Positions 25,501-34,089 of a DNA stretch of 64,000 nucleotides are shown in pieces. The position numbers were made by a program, and so were the translations under genes. The notes below the pieces were generated by a model. It made no database searches. It was not told the origin of the DNA and saw nothing but the letters and a program-made list of their open reading frames with translations. Every line of letters begins with the position of its first letter. The first letter of the stretch is position 1. The stretch spans positions 1 to 64,000 of the forward strand of contig DMZI01000065.1 of the NCBI GenBank assembly GCA_003485325.1. Reading direction: 5' to 3'. The DNA is from Desulfotomaculum sp. (lineage in GTDB: Bacteria; Bacillota; Desulfotomaculia; Desulfotomaculales; Nap2-2B).

Positions 25501-26824
25501 GAATATTCCATCAGTAAATTTAAGATATTATCACGAGCGAATCAAAAAGGCTCAATTAATTAAAGCATGCGGTCTGGTTAAAAAAGTTACCGGACTGCTT
25601 ATTGAAACTACGGGTTCAACTTCCTTTATAGGTGAGTTGTGCTATATTAAAGTTCCTCAGTTTGATCAGCCTGTCCTTGCTGAGGTAATCGGTTTCCGTG
25701 AAGGAAGTTCTTTAGTAATGCCTCTGGGAGAGCTAAAGGGTGTTTATCCGGGATGCCCTGTAATTCCGACAGGGCATCCTTTGCTTATTAAGGTTGGAGA
25801 TAATATTCGCGGAAGGGTTCTTAACGGGCTTGGGCAGCCGCTTGATGAAAAGCCACTTGACGAAGGCGGGATTTTTTGGCCGGTTGATAATCTTCCGCCA
25901 AACCCCCTTGCCCGCCGTCGGGTAGATGAAGTTTTGGTAACCGGAATAAGGGCTATTGATTCATTAATGACTTGTGGCAAAGGGCAGCGGGTAGGTTTGT
26001 TTTCCGGAAGCGGTGTGGGTAAAAGTACTTTGTTAGGCATGATAGCCCGCTATTCCAAAGCACAAGTCAATGTAATTGCGCTGGTTGGAGAAAGAGGGCG
26101 AGAGGTTGGGGATTTCATCTGCCATGATTTGGGAAAGGAGGGATTAAAACGGAGTGTCGTCGTGGCGGCTACCTCTGATCAACCTGCCCTTGTCCGCCTG
26201 AAGGCCGCATTTGTGGCAATCGCTATTGCAGAGTACTTTCGGGAACAAGGTCTGGATGTACTACTGTTGCTGGATTCTGTTACGCGTCTGGCAATGGCGC
26301 AAAGGGAAATAGGGCTTACAGTGGGTGAACCCCCTGCAACAAAAGGGTACCCACCCTCTGTATTCGGGCTTTTACCAAGGTTGTTGGAGCGAACTGGAAC
26401 GGGGGAAAGAGGTTCTATCACTGCTTTTTATACCGTACTCGTGGAGGGCGATGATTTTAACGAGCCTATCGCTGACACCGTTCGCAGTATTTTAGACGGA
26501 CATATAATACTTACACGCGATTTGGCAAACCATAATCATTATCCTCCTATTGACGTCCTTCAAAGTGTAAGCCGTCTGATGCCCGATTTGGCAAGCTTAA
26601 GGCATCAGCAAATGGCCGGTCGTTTAAGGGATTTGCTGGCAACATATAAGCAAACGGAGGACCTTATTAATATTGGAGCTTATACGAACGGTTCAAATCA
26701 AAAAATAGACGCTTCAATCCGTCATTATGAAAAGATAATCAATTACCTTCGCCAGGGTCCCGAAGAATTCTGCGCTTTTGAAGATACCTTGGATGTACTG
26801 GAAAATTTACAGCTAGCGGAGTGA
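25493..26824 (+). CDS. fliI: flagellar export ATPase FliI
   Basis: 443 residues of the F1-beta/T3SS ATPase family: Walker A GSGVGKSTLLG near residue 175, ALVGERGREVGDF, Walker B DVLLLLDSVTRLAMAQRE and GEPPATKGYPPSVF. It powers substrate unloading at the export gate. ATG start overlapping fliH. Confidence 0.96.
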   Translation: MFKNIPSVNLRYYHERIKKAQLIKACGLVKKVTGLLIETTGSTSFIGELCYIKVPQFDQPVLAEVIGFREGSSLVMPLGELKGVYPGCPVIPTGHPLLIKVGDNIRGRVLNGLGQPLDEKPLDEGGIFWPVDNLPPNPLARRRVDEVLVTGIRAIDSLMTCGKGQRVGLFSGSGVGKSTLLGMIARYSKAQVNVIALVGERGREVGDFICHDLGKEGLKRSVVVAATSDQPALVRLKAAFVAIAIAEYFREQGLDVLLLLDSVTRLAMAQREIGLTVGEPPATKGYPPSVFGLLPRLLERTGTGERGSITAFYTVLVEGDDFNEPIADTVRSILDGHIILTRDLANHNHYPPIDVLQSVSRLMPDLASLRHQQMAGRLRDLLATYKQTEDLINIGAYTNGSNQKIDASIRHYEKIINYLRQGPEEFCAFEDTLDVLENLQLAE

Positions 26825-26828
26825 TTAA

Positions 26829-27275
26829 ATGTCTAAATTTGTTTTCCCGCTGGAAAAAGTTTTAAAGTATCGCTTGAGTGTGGAAGAAGCTGCCAGGCAG
26901 GCTATGGCCGAAGCACAGGAAAGATATGATTTAAACAAAAGAATACTTGATGAGATGTACAAAACCTATGAAAGCAGTTTAGTACAGGACGATACAGGGG
27001 CCGAGGCTTCATGGGTTATCCGTCAAAATAACTATCGTCTTTATTTAGCCAAGTGCATAGAGAAGCAGCAAGAACTTTTATCCGGGCTCCAAAATGAAAT
27101 TAATGAAGTACGCGCTAAGTTGATTCGTGCGTGGCAGGAAAGGTCCATCCTTGAAAAAGTGAGAGAAAAGTCATATCACAGATACCAGCTTGAGGAAAAG
27201 AACAAAGAAAAATTTCAAAATGATGAAACCGGACAGAGCACTTTCGTTTATCACAAAAGAGGTCATTTATTATGA
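26829..27275 (+). CDS. fliJ: FliJ export protein
   Basis: 148 residues forming one long coiled coil, with the FliJ N-terminus FVFPLEKVLKYRLSVEE and a charged C-terminus. FliJ acts as the stalk between FliI and FlhA. Four bases after fliI; overlaps fliK by 4. Confidence 0.9.
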   Translation: MSKFVFPLEKVLKYRLSVEEAARQAMAEAQERYDLNKRILDEMYKTYESSLVQDDTGAEASWVIRQNNYRLYLAKCIEKQQELLSGLQNEINEVRAKLIRAWQERSILEKVREKSYHRYQLEEKNKEKFQNDETGQSTFVYHKRGHLL

Positions 27276-29179
27276 TTTTGCCAACTGAAAAATCAGCCTG
27301 GGGCATCCTCCTTGCTGGTTCAAGACTAAAATGGAAAAGCGGGTCTGCGGAAGGGCCTGTTAATAATCAAACCGGCGCTTTTGTAGATGCTGTCAATGCT
27401 TTGTGTTTGTCCGGCAATTCTTGTGTGCCAAAAATAAACACGGATTTCCCGCAAGCAGACATTGTTCCAGCGAAAGATGCATTTAAGGGCACTCAAAACG
27501 TACTTTCGGATGAAAATACTTTAAAAGATTCCTTTGATGGTATAACTGGAAAAGTTAACATTTCTGGAAAGAACCCTTTTGTTGATCAAGACGGGGACTT
27601 GATCAATGTTGAGAAAAAAAATGAGCTGTGGACAAACGGCCGGGATAAAAAAAATGGTATCCAGGAAAAAGAAAGTCAAAATTATTATACTGATCAGAAT
27701 AATGCCCCGCAATCTATTCAATATGGTTTTACTTATAAAGGAGTGGAAAAATCGGAAGAAATTCAGGATTCCGCTTTTGATGGAAACCGGGAAGAGATAC
27801 AGACCGCTGACGTTAAAAAATCCATTTTATTAAAAAAGGCGAGTGCTAATTCCTTCCCGAATGGACTTTCGAAATCAATACCGGAACAGTTACCGGCTGG
27901 CTTGCAGTTATCAAGCGAAATGGACAAACTGCAGGTCAGGGCTGAGATCCCGGGCATGACAAAGGAAAACCGGTATGAAACAAGCGCTTCAAAAGAATCC
28001 TGGGCAACTCAAAGTCTTACCGGCAGTAGTGAGAGTATGGATCAAAGAACAGTCAAAACAGCCAAATTATTAAGCACTTCGGATGTTGGTTTCGATCCAA
28101 GAGAGCATCTGGAAAAACCTGATCAATTGCCGGCTGGCATACAGCAGCGGGGCGAAATGGACAAGCCGCAGGTGAAGGCTGAGAACGCGGTCATTCAAAA
28201 GAACGTCTGGCGCCAAACCGTCACAAGCGCGGGCATTTCAAAAGAATCCGAGGCTATTCAAAACCCTGCCGGCGGCGGTGAGGAAATAAATAAAACAACA
28301 GTTAAAGCAGCCGAACTGTTAAGCGCCTTGGATACCGGATTTAAAACGAGAGAGCAAACGGAAAAACAGAAACAAAATACGGCTGGCTTGCAGTTACCAA
28401 GCGAAATGGACAAGCCGCAAAGCATTGTTGGAGATTTCGTCGATAATGCCGGGTATATTGAAGAAGTCCAGACAGATACCTGGGTGCCCTCTTTTTTAAA
28501 AAATATTGAAATTTCAACGAACTTTACTCCGGGGAAGGGAAGGGTCGTCCAATTGTTTGCGGCTTCAAAAAATTCCGGAAAAATATCTGACGCAGGAAAC
28601 GTAAAAAATCCTGATGGGGACGAGAGGATGTCCGGTATGCAAAAGCAGTCTGACTTGCTGCAAAATATTGCCGGTTTTTTGCCTGAAGCTACTGGTATTC
28701 CCGGGAATACAGCTTTCAAACAGGAATCATCCGACACCTATCGGCAGGTTTCCATAGCTGAACTACCCTCAGTTATGCTTTCAGCTATACGGTCTTCCGG
28801 TTCCAGGGAAAAGCTGATTAGGATTAACCTGGTTCCCGAAAATCTCGGTCCCCTAACAATAAAAGTTAAGGAAATCAAGAACAAACTCGTGATTCATTTT
28901 ATTGCTTCAAGCGCCGATGCAAAAGAAATTCTGGAGGTTTCAATGCCTCAGCTAAAACAGTCTATCTCACAGTTGCCTGGTTCCATGGATGAAACCTTGT
29001 TCTTTTTAAGCCAGGAACAGGGCCAGGGAAAGGATAATCATACTCAAGGGGGGTGGAACCATTACAATAATTCGTTAACTCGGCTGCTAAACGATCCTGT
29101 GGGAGATACCCAACAACAAACATTTGAAAATGGTATAAACAGCCAGGGTGAAGCAAGGGCAGTTAACTATTGGGTTTAG
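27272..29179 (+). CDS. fliK: hook-length control protein FliK
   Basis: 635 residues. The C-terminal Flg_hook domain (about residues 500-600) shows LVPENLGPLTIKVKEIKNKL and ADAKEILEVSMPQLKQSI. The long, polar, low-complexity middle is the expected ruler. Within it three imperfect tandem repeats of about 79-83 residues begin near residues 206, 285 and 368, each opening with an AG-(L/I)-Q...EMDK block. ATG overlaps fliJ. FliK switches export from hook to filament. Confidence 0.9.
   Translation: MILPTEKSAWGILLAGSRLKWKSGSAEGPVNNQTGAFVDAVNALCLSGNSCVPKINTDFPQADIVPAKDAFKGTQNVLSDENTLKDSFDGITGKVNISGKNPFVDQDGDLINVEKKNELWTNGRDKKNGIQEKESQNYYTDQNNAPQSIQYGFTYKGVEKSEEIQDSAFDGNREEIQTADVKKSILLKKASANSFPNGLSKSIPEQLPAGLQLSSEMDKLQVRAEIPGMTKENRYETSASKESWATQSLTGSSESMDQRTVKTAKLLSTSDVGFDPREHLEKPDQLPAGIQQRGEMDKPQVKAENAVIQKNVWRQTVTSAGISKESEAIQNPAGGGEEINKTTVKAAELLSALDTGFKTREQTEKQKQNTAGLQLPSEMDKPQSIVGDFVDNAGYIEEVQTDTWVPSFLKNIEISTNFTPGKGRVVQLFAASKNSGKISDAGNVKNPDGDERMSGMQKQSDLLQNIAGFLPEATGIPGNTAFKQESSDTYRQVSIAELPSVMLSAIRSSGSREKLIRINLVPENLGPLTIKVKEIKNKLVIHFIASSADAKEILEVSMPQLKQSISQLPGSMDETLFFLSQEQGQGKDNHTQGGWNHYNNSLTRLLNDPVGDTQQQTFENGINSQGEARAVNYWV
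27887..28420 (+). repeat. tandem repeats inside fliK
   Basis: Two full and one partial in-frame repeat of 237 and 249 bases, starting near 27887, 28124 and 28373. The best conserved block reads as (Q)LPAGxQ-x4-EMDKxQ in protein. A second block, xxSxESxAxQ...TVKxAxLL, recurs in the first two units. Divergence suggests an old duplication. Confidence 0.8.
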
Positions 29180-29191
29180 GAGAAGATAAAT

Positions 29192-29596
29192 ATGCAGGTA
29201 TCATCAGTTAGTGTTGAAAATAACCAGCAGGCGCAGGGGAGCCAATCCAATACCAGTATTCTGGACAAGGATTCTTTTTTGAAACTAATGGTTACTCAAC
29301 TGGTCAACCAGGATCCTTTCAATACCCAGGACAGCGGGGCCTTCCTTGCACAGCTGGCCCAGGTAACCCAACTTGAACAGATGGTCAATCTGAATGACAA
29401 AATAAATAGTTTGGTGCAAAGCCAGGTTTATACACAGGCTGTATCTTTAGTAGGACGCCAGGTGAAAGTTCAAAATGCGAATGGCGAAGAAGTTGAAGGG
29501 ACAGTAAGCAAAGTTACTTTTCAAAATGATGAGGCCAGTATAGTCATTGACGAGGCGGTTTATTCTTTGTCTGATGTTGTTGAAGTAACTAAATAA
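29192..29596 (+). CDS. flgD: hook-capping protein FlgD
   Basis: 134 residues: FlgD N-terminal domain LDKDSFLKLMVTQLVNQDPFNTQ and AQLAQVTQLEQMVNLN, then a short beta region (LVGRQVKVQNANGEEVEGTV). The long Ig/Tudor-like C-terminal part of proteobacterial FlgD is lacking, which is common in clostridia. ATG start after AGGAG. Confidence 0.93.
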   Translation: MQVSSVSVENNQQAQGSQSNTSILDKDSFLKLMVTQLVNQDPFNTQDSGAFLAQLAQVTQLEQMVNLNDKINSLVQSQVYTQAVSLVGRQVKVQNANGEEVEGTVSKVTFQNDEASIVIDEAVYSLSDVVEVTK

Positions 29597-29992
29597 TTGA
29601 AGGGAGGCGCCAAGTTTGGGGTAAATAAAGTTGATCGACCAGCTTATTTACCTGAAGAAAAGTCCGGGTCACAGGTAGCGGGACGGATGTCACCCGTATC
29701 ATTTCAATCAGTCTTGTACGGTCAAATTCAACAGGACAGAGTCAAGCTCTCAGCACATGCTCAAAAGCGTATGGAACAGAGAAATATTTATCTTAAAGAG
29801 TCGGACTGGTTTAAAATAGACAATGCTGTGAACCAGGCTCAAGCAAAGGGGGTGCGCGATTCACTGCTGTTATATAATGATCTGGCTCTTGTAGCCAGCA
29901 TAACAAACCGCACCATTGTAACTGCTTTAGACAAGGAGACGATGGTAAACCACGTTTTTACCAATATCGACGGGGCGGTAATAATTAAATAG
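29597..29992 (+). CDS. flagellar operon protein (TIGR02530 family)
   Basis: Up to 131 residues; the conserved core is HAQKRMEQRNIYLKESDW and GVRDSLLLYNDLALVASI-TNRTIVTA, as in the small flagellar operon protein found next to flgD in Firmicutes, function unknown. The only canonical in-frame start is a TTG directly after the flgD stop with no ribosome site; a good AAGGGAGG lies a few codons in but is followed by TTT, not a start codon. Translational coupling to flgD is likely. Confidence 0.85.
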   Translation: MKGGAKFGVNKVDRPAYLPEEKSGSQVAGRMSPVSFQSVLYGQIQQDRVKLSAHAQKRMEQRNIYLKESDWFKIDNAVNQAQAKGVRDSLLLYNDLALVASITNRTIVTALDKETMVNHVFTNIDGAVIIK

Positions 29993-29998
29993 GTTAAC

Positions 29999-30048
29999 GG
30001 CCGGACCTTTCTAGGGGGCCGGATGGTTGTTGAACGAATGAGACAACC
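29999..30048 (+). other. two stem-loops in the leader of the hook-type gene
   Basis: Hairpin one pairs CCGGACC (30001-30007) with GGGCCGG (30016-30022) with one mismatch; hairpin two pairs GGTTGT (30025-30030) with ACAACC (30043-30048). Neither has a U-run. They precede an AAAGGAGGTC ribosome site, and GACCTTT at 30004-30010 could partly pair with that site, so translation control of the hook-type gene is conceivable. Confidence 0.4.
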
Positions 30049-30081
30049 GATTAATAAGGTCATTAAAGGAGGTCAAATAAT

Positions 30082-30909
30082 TTGATTAGGTCACTATACG
30101 CAGGTGTATCCGGTATGCGCAACCAACAGGTGTCCATGGATGTAATCGGCAACAATATAAGCAATGCAAGTACTTATGGTTTCAAGGCAGGTAGGGCGTG
30201 CTTCAAGGATCTCTTCAGCCAGCATTTAAAGTATGCTACCGGAACCGATAATCCGCCTTACATATATCCTTCACAAGTTGGAACAGGTGTGACGATAGGA
30301 ACTGTTCAGAATTTATTCAGCCAGGGCGGGATGCAGGTAACAAGCAGGGTTCTTGATTTGGCAATTGAAGGGAATGGGTTTTTTATGCTCAAAGACCCGG
30401 CAACGAATAATATCAGTTATACCCGTGATGGCAATTTTACACTTGACAAAGAAGGTTATCTGACGAGTATGGATGGTTACAGAGTTCTTGATGCCAGTGG
30501 AGCGGAAATACCAGCCTTGGATATTGCCGCCGGTCAACAGGTTATAAGTATTGGAACTGACGGTGCAATAAGTGTTTTAAACTCCGATGGGACAACGTCC
30601 ACATTGGGGACAATCGGCATCGCCAATATCATTAACCCGGAGAGTCTCGAAAAATGCGGAAACAATAGCTACATTCCCACCATCACTACAGGTGGTTTTA
30701 CTAACTTTACAACACCTATAAATCCAGGAGCGCCTGGTGGTACAGGGGGCCAGGGAAAAATCCAGTCGGGTTATCTGGAAATGTCAAATGTAGACTTAAC
30801 CAACGAGTTCGCCAATTTGATCACTACTCAGAGGGGCTATCAGGCTAATGCCCGTATAATTACCACTTCTGATGAAATGCTGCAAAACGTCATTGATTTG
30901 AAACGATAA
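30082..30909 (+). CDS. flagellar hook/rod protein (FlgE/FlgG family)
   Basis: 275 residues with the family N-terminus SLYAGVSGMRNQQVSMDVIGNNISNASTYG-type motif (IGNNISNASTYGFKAG), DLAIEGNGFFML, YTRDGNFTLDKEGYL, and the C-terminus LTNEFANLITTQRGYQANAR. It occupies the usual flgE slot after flgD but is FlgG-sized; hook proteins are usually above 390 residues. Start is TTG after AAAGGAGG. It could be the hook protein in short form, or a rod protein with flgE elsewhere. Confidence 0.88.
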   Translation: MIRSLYAGVSGMRNQQVSMDVIGNNISNASTYGFKAGRACFKDLFSQHLKYATGTDNPPYIYPSQVGTGVTIGTVQNLFSQGGMQVTSRVLDLAIEGNGFFMLKDPATNNISYTRDGNFTLDKEGYLTSMDGYRVLDASGAEIPALDIAAGQQVISIGTDGAISVLNSDGTTSTLGTIGIANIINPESLEKCGNNSYIPTITTGGFTNFTTPINPGAPGGTGGQGKIQSGYLEMSNVDLTNEFANLITTQRGYQANARIITTSDEMLQNVIDLKR

Positions 30910-30924
30910 AAAGGAGCAAAGAAA

Positions 30925-31425
30925 ATGGCCCGCCGCGTAAAAGAACCGTCTGAAAGTGAACCAGGTATCCAGGAAACCTCCTCAAAAAAACCTAAAAAGA
31001 TAAAGTTGTTCATAGCAGCGGGCCTAATCCTTTTTTTAATAGCCGGCAGCGCAGTGTACATCTGTTTTAACCATGGTTTGAAAAGCAAGATTGTAGGCCT
31101 AAAACAAAATAAAAAAAATGCGGAACAAACAGTCGCGCTTTCGTCACTGGTTGTAAATTTATCCGGCAGTGGTCAGCATTTTGTACGGATATCCTGCGTA
31201 CTTGTTTTTCCTGAGAGCAATAAAAAGCTGGCGGCTGAACTTGAGGAGAAAAATTATATCTTAAGTGATACATTAATTAAAACATTACGGGGAAAAACTG
31301 CGGAGGAAATACAAAGAGACCCGGCGTCCAAAGCCTTGAAGGAAAATCTGCGGCAGGCAATTAATACCCAGTTGACCGAAGGGCAGATTAGCGGCGTTTA
31401 TTTTGCGGAGTTGCTTGTTCAATAA
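30925..31425 (+). CDS. fliL: basal body-associated protein FliL
   Basis: 166 residues: a basic N-terminal cytoplasmic part, one membrane helix (LFIAAGLILFLIAGSAVYI), then an external domain ending LTEGQISGVYFAELLVQ, the FliL signature. FliL rings the stator units. ATG after AAGGAG. Confidence 0.9.
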   Translation: MARRVKEPSESEPGIQETSSKKPKKIKLFIAAGLILFLIAGSAVYICFNHGLKSKIVGLKQNKKNAEQTVALSSLVVNLSGSGQHFVRISCVLVFPESNKKLAAELEEKNYILSDTLIKTLRGKTAEEIQRDPASKALKENLRQAINTQLTEGQISGVYFAELLVQ

Positions 31426-31445
31426 AAAAGGATGCTTGTACAGTT

Positions 31446-31817
31446 ATGAATGAGGAAGAAATAAAAGATTTTTTAAAAGGTTTAAAAGAAGATGGTTTTA
31501 CTGTCAAGAAGATTAAATTTCCCGAACTCAAACATTCTACCAATGCATCCAGGATTAAGGTCAGTCTCAAGCATTTGTTTGATGTCAGGGTAACGATTAC
31601 TGCGCAACTTGGTCAGGCAACCTTAAAGGGCTCTGAAATTCTGTCTTTTAAGAAAGGCAAGTTGATTATTTTAAATAAAATTGTTGGAGAACAAATAGAT
31701 CTTTATATTAACAACCAGAGATTTGCCAAGGGGGAAGTCCTTGTAATCGGAGAAGCTTTTGCAATAAGAGTCAGTTCAATTTACCCGGATCCTAACAAAG
31801 ATTCCGAGGAGTTGTAA
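31446..31817 (+). CDS. fliN: small FliN-like SpoA-domain protein
   Basis: 123 residues consisting of little more than one SpoA (FliN/FliM C-terminal) domain: LKHLFDVRVTITAQLGQATLKGSEIL, then IVGEQIDLYINNQRFAKGEVLVIGEAFAIRV. It lies between fliL and fliO, where proteobacteria place fliM-fliN, while this genome also has FliM and FliY at 43-45 kb. It may be an extra C-ring or export-platform subunit. Confidence 0.85.
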   Translation: MNEEEIKDFLKGLKEDGFTVKKIKFPELKHSTNASRIKVSLKHLFDVRVTITAQLGQATLKGSEILSFKKGKLIILNKIVGEQIDLYINNQRFAKGEVLVIGEAFAIRVSSIYPDPNKDSEEL

Positions 31818-31821
31818 ATTC

Positions 31822-32196
31822 TTGAATGAGGGAGAATTCTTCCTGACCGTTTTAAAATTAATCATTACCCTGGTTTTTATTTTGTGCCTGGCTTATCTGT
31901 CTATCCGTTTCGGTTTGTCAAAAATATATATCCCGTCTGGTCGGACCAGCTATATGAAAGTTATTGAACAGCTTTATCTTGGGCCGAAAACGTTGTTGAT
32001 TCTAGTCCAGGTTGGCGAAAAATACTTTTTACTTACTTCTTCCAACGGGCAAATCAGCGGGCTGAAAGCCCTGGCGGGCAAGCCGGAAGCCCTGGAGGAT
32101 AACTTGAGCGCCAATGAAAGAAAAAATCAACTCCATGCTCATTCACGACTTTTAGAGAATGCATTATTAAAACGTTTCTTTAAGAGGAAAGCATAA
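31822..32196 (+). CDS. fliO: export gate assembly protein FliO
   Basis: 124 residues: one N-terminal membrane helix (LKLIITLVFILCLAYLSI) and a short beta-type domain (MKVIEQLYLGPKTLLILVQVGEKYFLL) characteristic of FliO/FliZ. TTG start after GAGGAG. It helps FliP assemble. Directly precedes fliP. Confidence 0.88.
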   Translation: MNEGEFFLTVLKLIITLVFILCLAYLSIRFGLSKIYIPSGRTSYMKVIEQLYLGPKTLLILVQVGEKYFLLTSSNGQISGLKALAGKPEALEDNLSANERKNQLHAHSRLLENALLKRFFKRKA

Positions 32197-32994
32197 GTGT
32201 CGAAAGGGAAAATTAGTTTGGGCAGCAAAAACAGAAGATTATTTTTGAGTCTGCTTTTCTGCGGTTTGGCAGTTTGCTTTTTTTACTTCCTGCCTGATTA
32301 TGCTTTAGCCCAGCCTATTCCCATTCCCAATCTTAATATTCAGGTTGGACAATCTTCAACACCGCAGCAAACAATGGATACTGTAAAACTGCTTGTTTTA
32401 CTGACCATGCTTTCCCTTTTGCCGGCATTTTTAGTCATGCTGACCTCCTTTACGCGTATTATTGTAGTCTTGTCGATTTTACGCAGCGCCCTTGGCACGA
32501 TGCAAATTCCCTCGAACCAGATCATAATCGGGTTGGCGCTGTTCCTGACAGTATTCGTTATGTCTCCCGTTTATAACGAAATTGATCGTCAGGCAATAAA
32601 ACCATATTTAGCCAACACGATCAGTCAGGAACAGGCCGTAAATGCCGCCCAGACGCCTTTACGCACCTTTATGCTCAAACAAACAAGGGAAAAGGATCTT
32701 GCCTTGTTTGTAAGTCTTGCAAAAATCCAAAGACTTAAAAATCCGCAAACGGCCCCAATGCAGGTAGTTATTCCGTCATTTATTATAAGTGAACTAAAAA
32801 CAGCTTTTCAAATAGGTTTCTTAATTTATCTTCCCTTTCTGATTATCGATATGGTAGTGGCCAGTATTCTTATGTCAATGGGTATGTTTATGCTTCCGCC
32901 AATTATGATTTCTCTGCCTTTTAAGCTGCTGCTGTTTGTATTAATCGATGGTTGGTACCTGGTCGTCAAATCTTTAATGGAAACCTTTCATTAA
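32197..32994 (+). CDS. fliP: export gate protein FliP
   Basis: 265 residues with a signal-like N-terminus and FliP motifs: LTSFTRIIVVLSILRSALGT, TREKDLALFV, IPSFIISELKTAFQIGFLIYLPFLIIDMVV-type core, GWYLVVKSL. GTG start directly after the fliO stop. Forms the export pore with FliQ and FliR. Confidence 0.95.
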   Translation: MSKGKISLGSKNRRLFLSLLFCGLAVCFFYFLPDYALAQPIPIPNLNIQVGQSSTPQQTMDTVKLLVLLTMLSLLPAFLVMLTSFTRIIVVLSILRSALGTMQIPSNQIIIGLALFLTVFVMSPVYNEIDRQAIKPYLANTISQEQAVNAAQTPLRTFMLKQTREKDLALFVSLAKIQRLKNPQTAPMQVVIPSFIISELKTAFQIGFLIYLPFLIIDMVVASILMSMGMFMLPPIMISLPFKLLLFVLIDGWYLVVKSLMETFH

Positions 32995-33013
32995 CTAAAA
33001 AGCAGGTGTATCT

Positions 33014-33283
33014 TTGACTGACGCATTCGTTTTGGGAGTTTCTCGTCACACTATCTGGATAATATTGCTGATTACTTTACCCATCCTGGGGGTGGGTTTG
33101 GCAGTCGGTTTGGCGGTAAGTATTTTCCAGGCGGCAACACAGATCCAGGAGCAAACATTAACATTCGTACCAAAACTTGTTGTTACTTTTTTGGCAATTG
33201 TGGCTTTACTGCCCTGGATTATGCACGTGCTTACCGCTTATACAATAGAGCTATACAGCCAGTGGCCGTTGCTGCTGCACTAG
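33014..33283 (+). CDS. fliQ: export gate protein FliQ
   Basis: 89 residues, two membrane hairpin helices, with the family pattern GLAVSIFQAATQIQEQTLTF and PKLVVTFLAI. Start TTG. Standard fliP-fliQ-fliR order. Confidence 0.95.
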   Translation: MTDAFVLGVSRHTIWIILLITLPILGVGLAVGLAVSIFQAATQIQEQTLTFVPKLVVTFLAIVALLPWIMHVLTAYTIELYSQWPLLLH

Positions 33284-33294
33284 GGAGACTCGTT

Positions 33295-34059
33295 ATGGAT
33301 TTCACAAATATGACAATTTTTTTACTTATTTTTGTAAGAACATTTTCATTTCTGGCTGCGGCGCCTTTCTTCTCTGTGCCAAATATTCCGGTTTTGGCAA
33401 AGTTAGGGTTTGGCTTCTGTTTGTCAATTATTGTTTATCTCGCTTTTCCCAATATGCATCAGGAAGTATCCGGAGGTCTTCCGGGCTTTGTTCTTGCGCT
33501 GACCAGGGAAGCAGGATTGGGTTTGCTGCTGGGAATCCTGGTCAATATGATTTTTAACAGCATCAGGAATGCCGGACAATATATGGATTTCCAAATGGGC
33601 TTTAGCATGGCTAATGCAGTTGACCCCCTGACAGGAGCTCAGGTGACAATTATGGGACAGTTTATGAATCTTGTGGGGTTGGTTTTCTTTTTAAGTATTG
33701 ATGGGCACCACCGCTTAATCAACGCTCTTGTACAAAGCTACAGGCTTTTTCCGATAATGGCCGGGAGTTTTAGCTTTGCCGGTAATGCAGGACTTGTTGC
33801 GGCTAAAGCGGCTGCGTTAATGTGCCTGCTTGCGGTTCAGATCAGCGCCCCTCTTCTGGCAGTATTGATTATTATTGATTTATCTCTTGGACTGGTAGCA
33901 AAAGCGGCTCCTCAGGTTAATGTTTTTTTGCTGGGCTTTCCTATCAAAATACTTGCAGGCCTTTTTGTTCTTATTATTCTGCTGCCCCTTTTGGCAACAC
34001 CTTTAGCCAATGTGTTTTTGTTAATGGAAAAAAACATGAATTCTTTATTGGGCGGATAA
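33295..34059 (+). CDS. fliR: export gate protein FliR
   Basis: 254 residues from ATG 33295 (AGGGAGA before it); a GTG at 33262 in frame lies inside fliQ and is less likely. Six membrane segments with FliR motifs (FFSVPNIPVLAKLGF, GFSMANAVDPLTGAQVTIMG, LGFPIKILAGLFVL). Confidence 0.93.
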   Translation: MDFTNMTIFLLIFVRTFSFLAAAPFFSVPNIPVLAKLGFGFCLSIIVYLAFPNMHQEVSGGLPGFVLALTREAGLGLLLGILVNMIFNSIRNAGQYMDFQMGFSMANAVDPLTGAQVTIMGQFMNLVGLVFFLSIDGHHRLINALVQSYRLFPIMAGSFSFAGNAGLVAAKAAALMCLLAVQISAPLLAVLIIIDLSLGLVAKAAPQVNVFLLGFPIKILAGLFVLIILLPLLATPLANVFLLMEKNMNSLLGG

Positions 34060-34089
34060 TTTATCTTTTATTTTTTAGGAGCAATAAGG

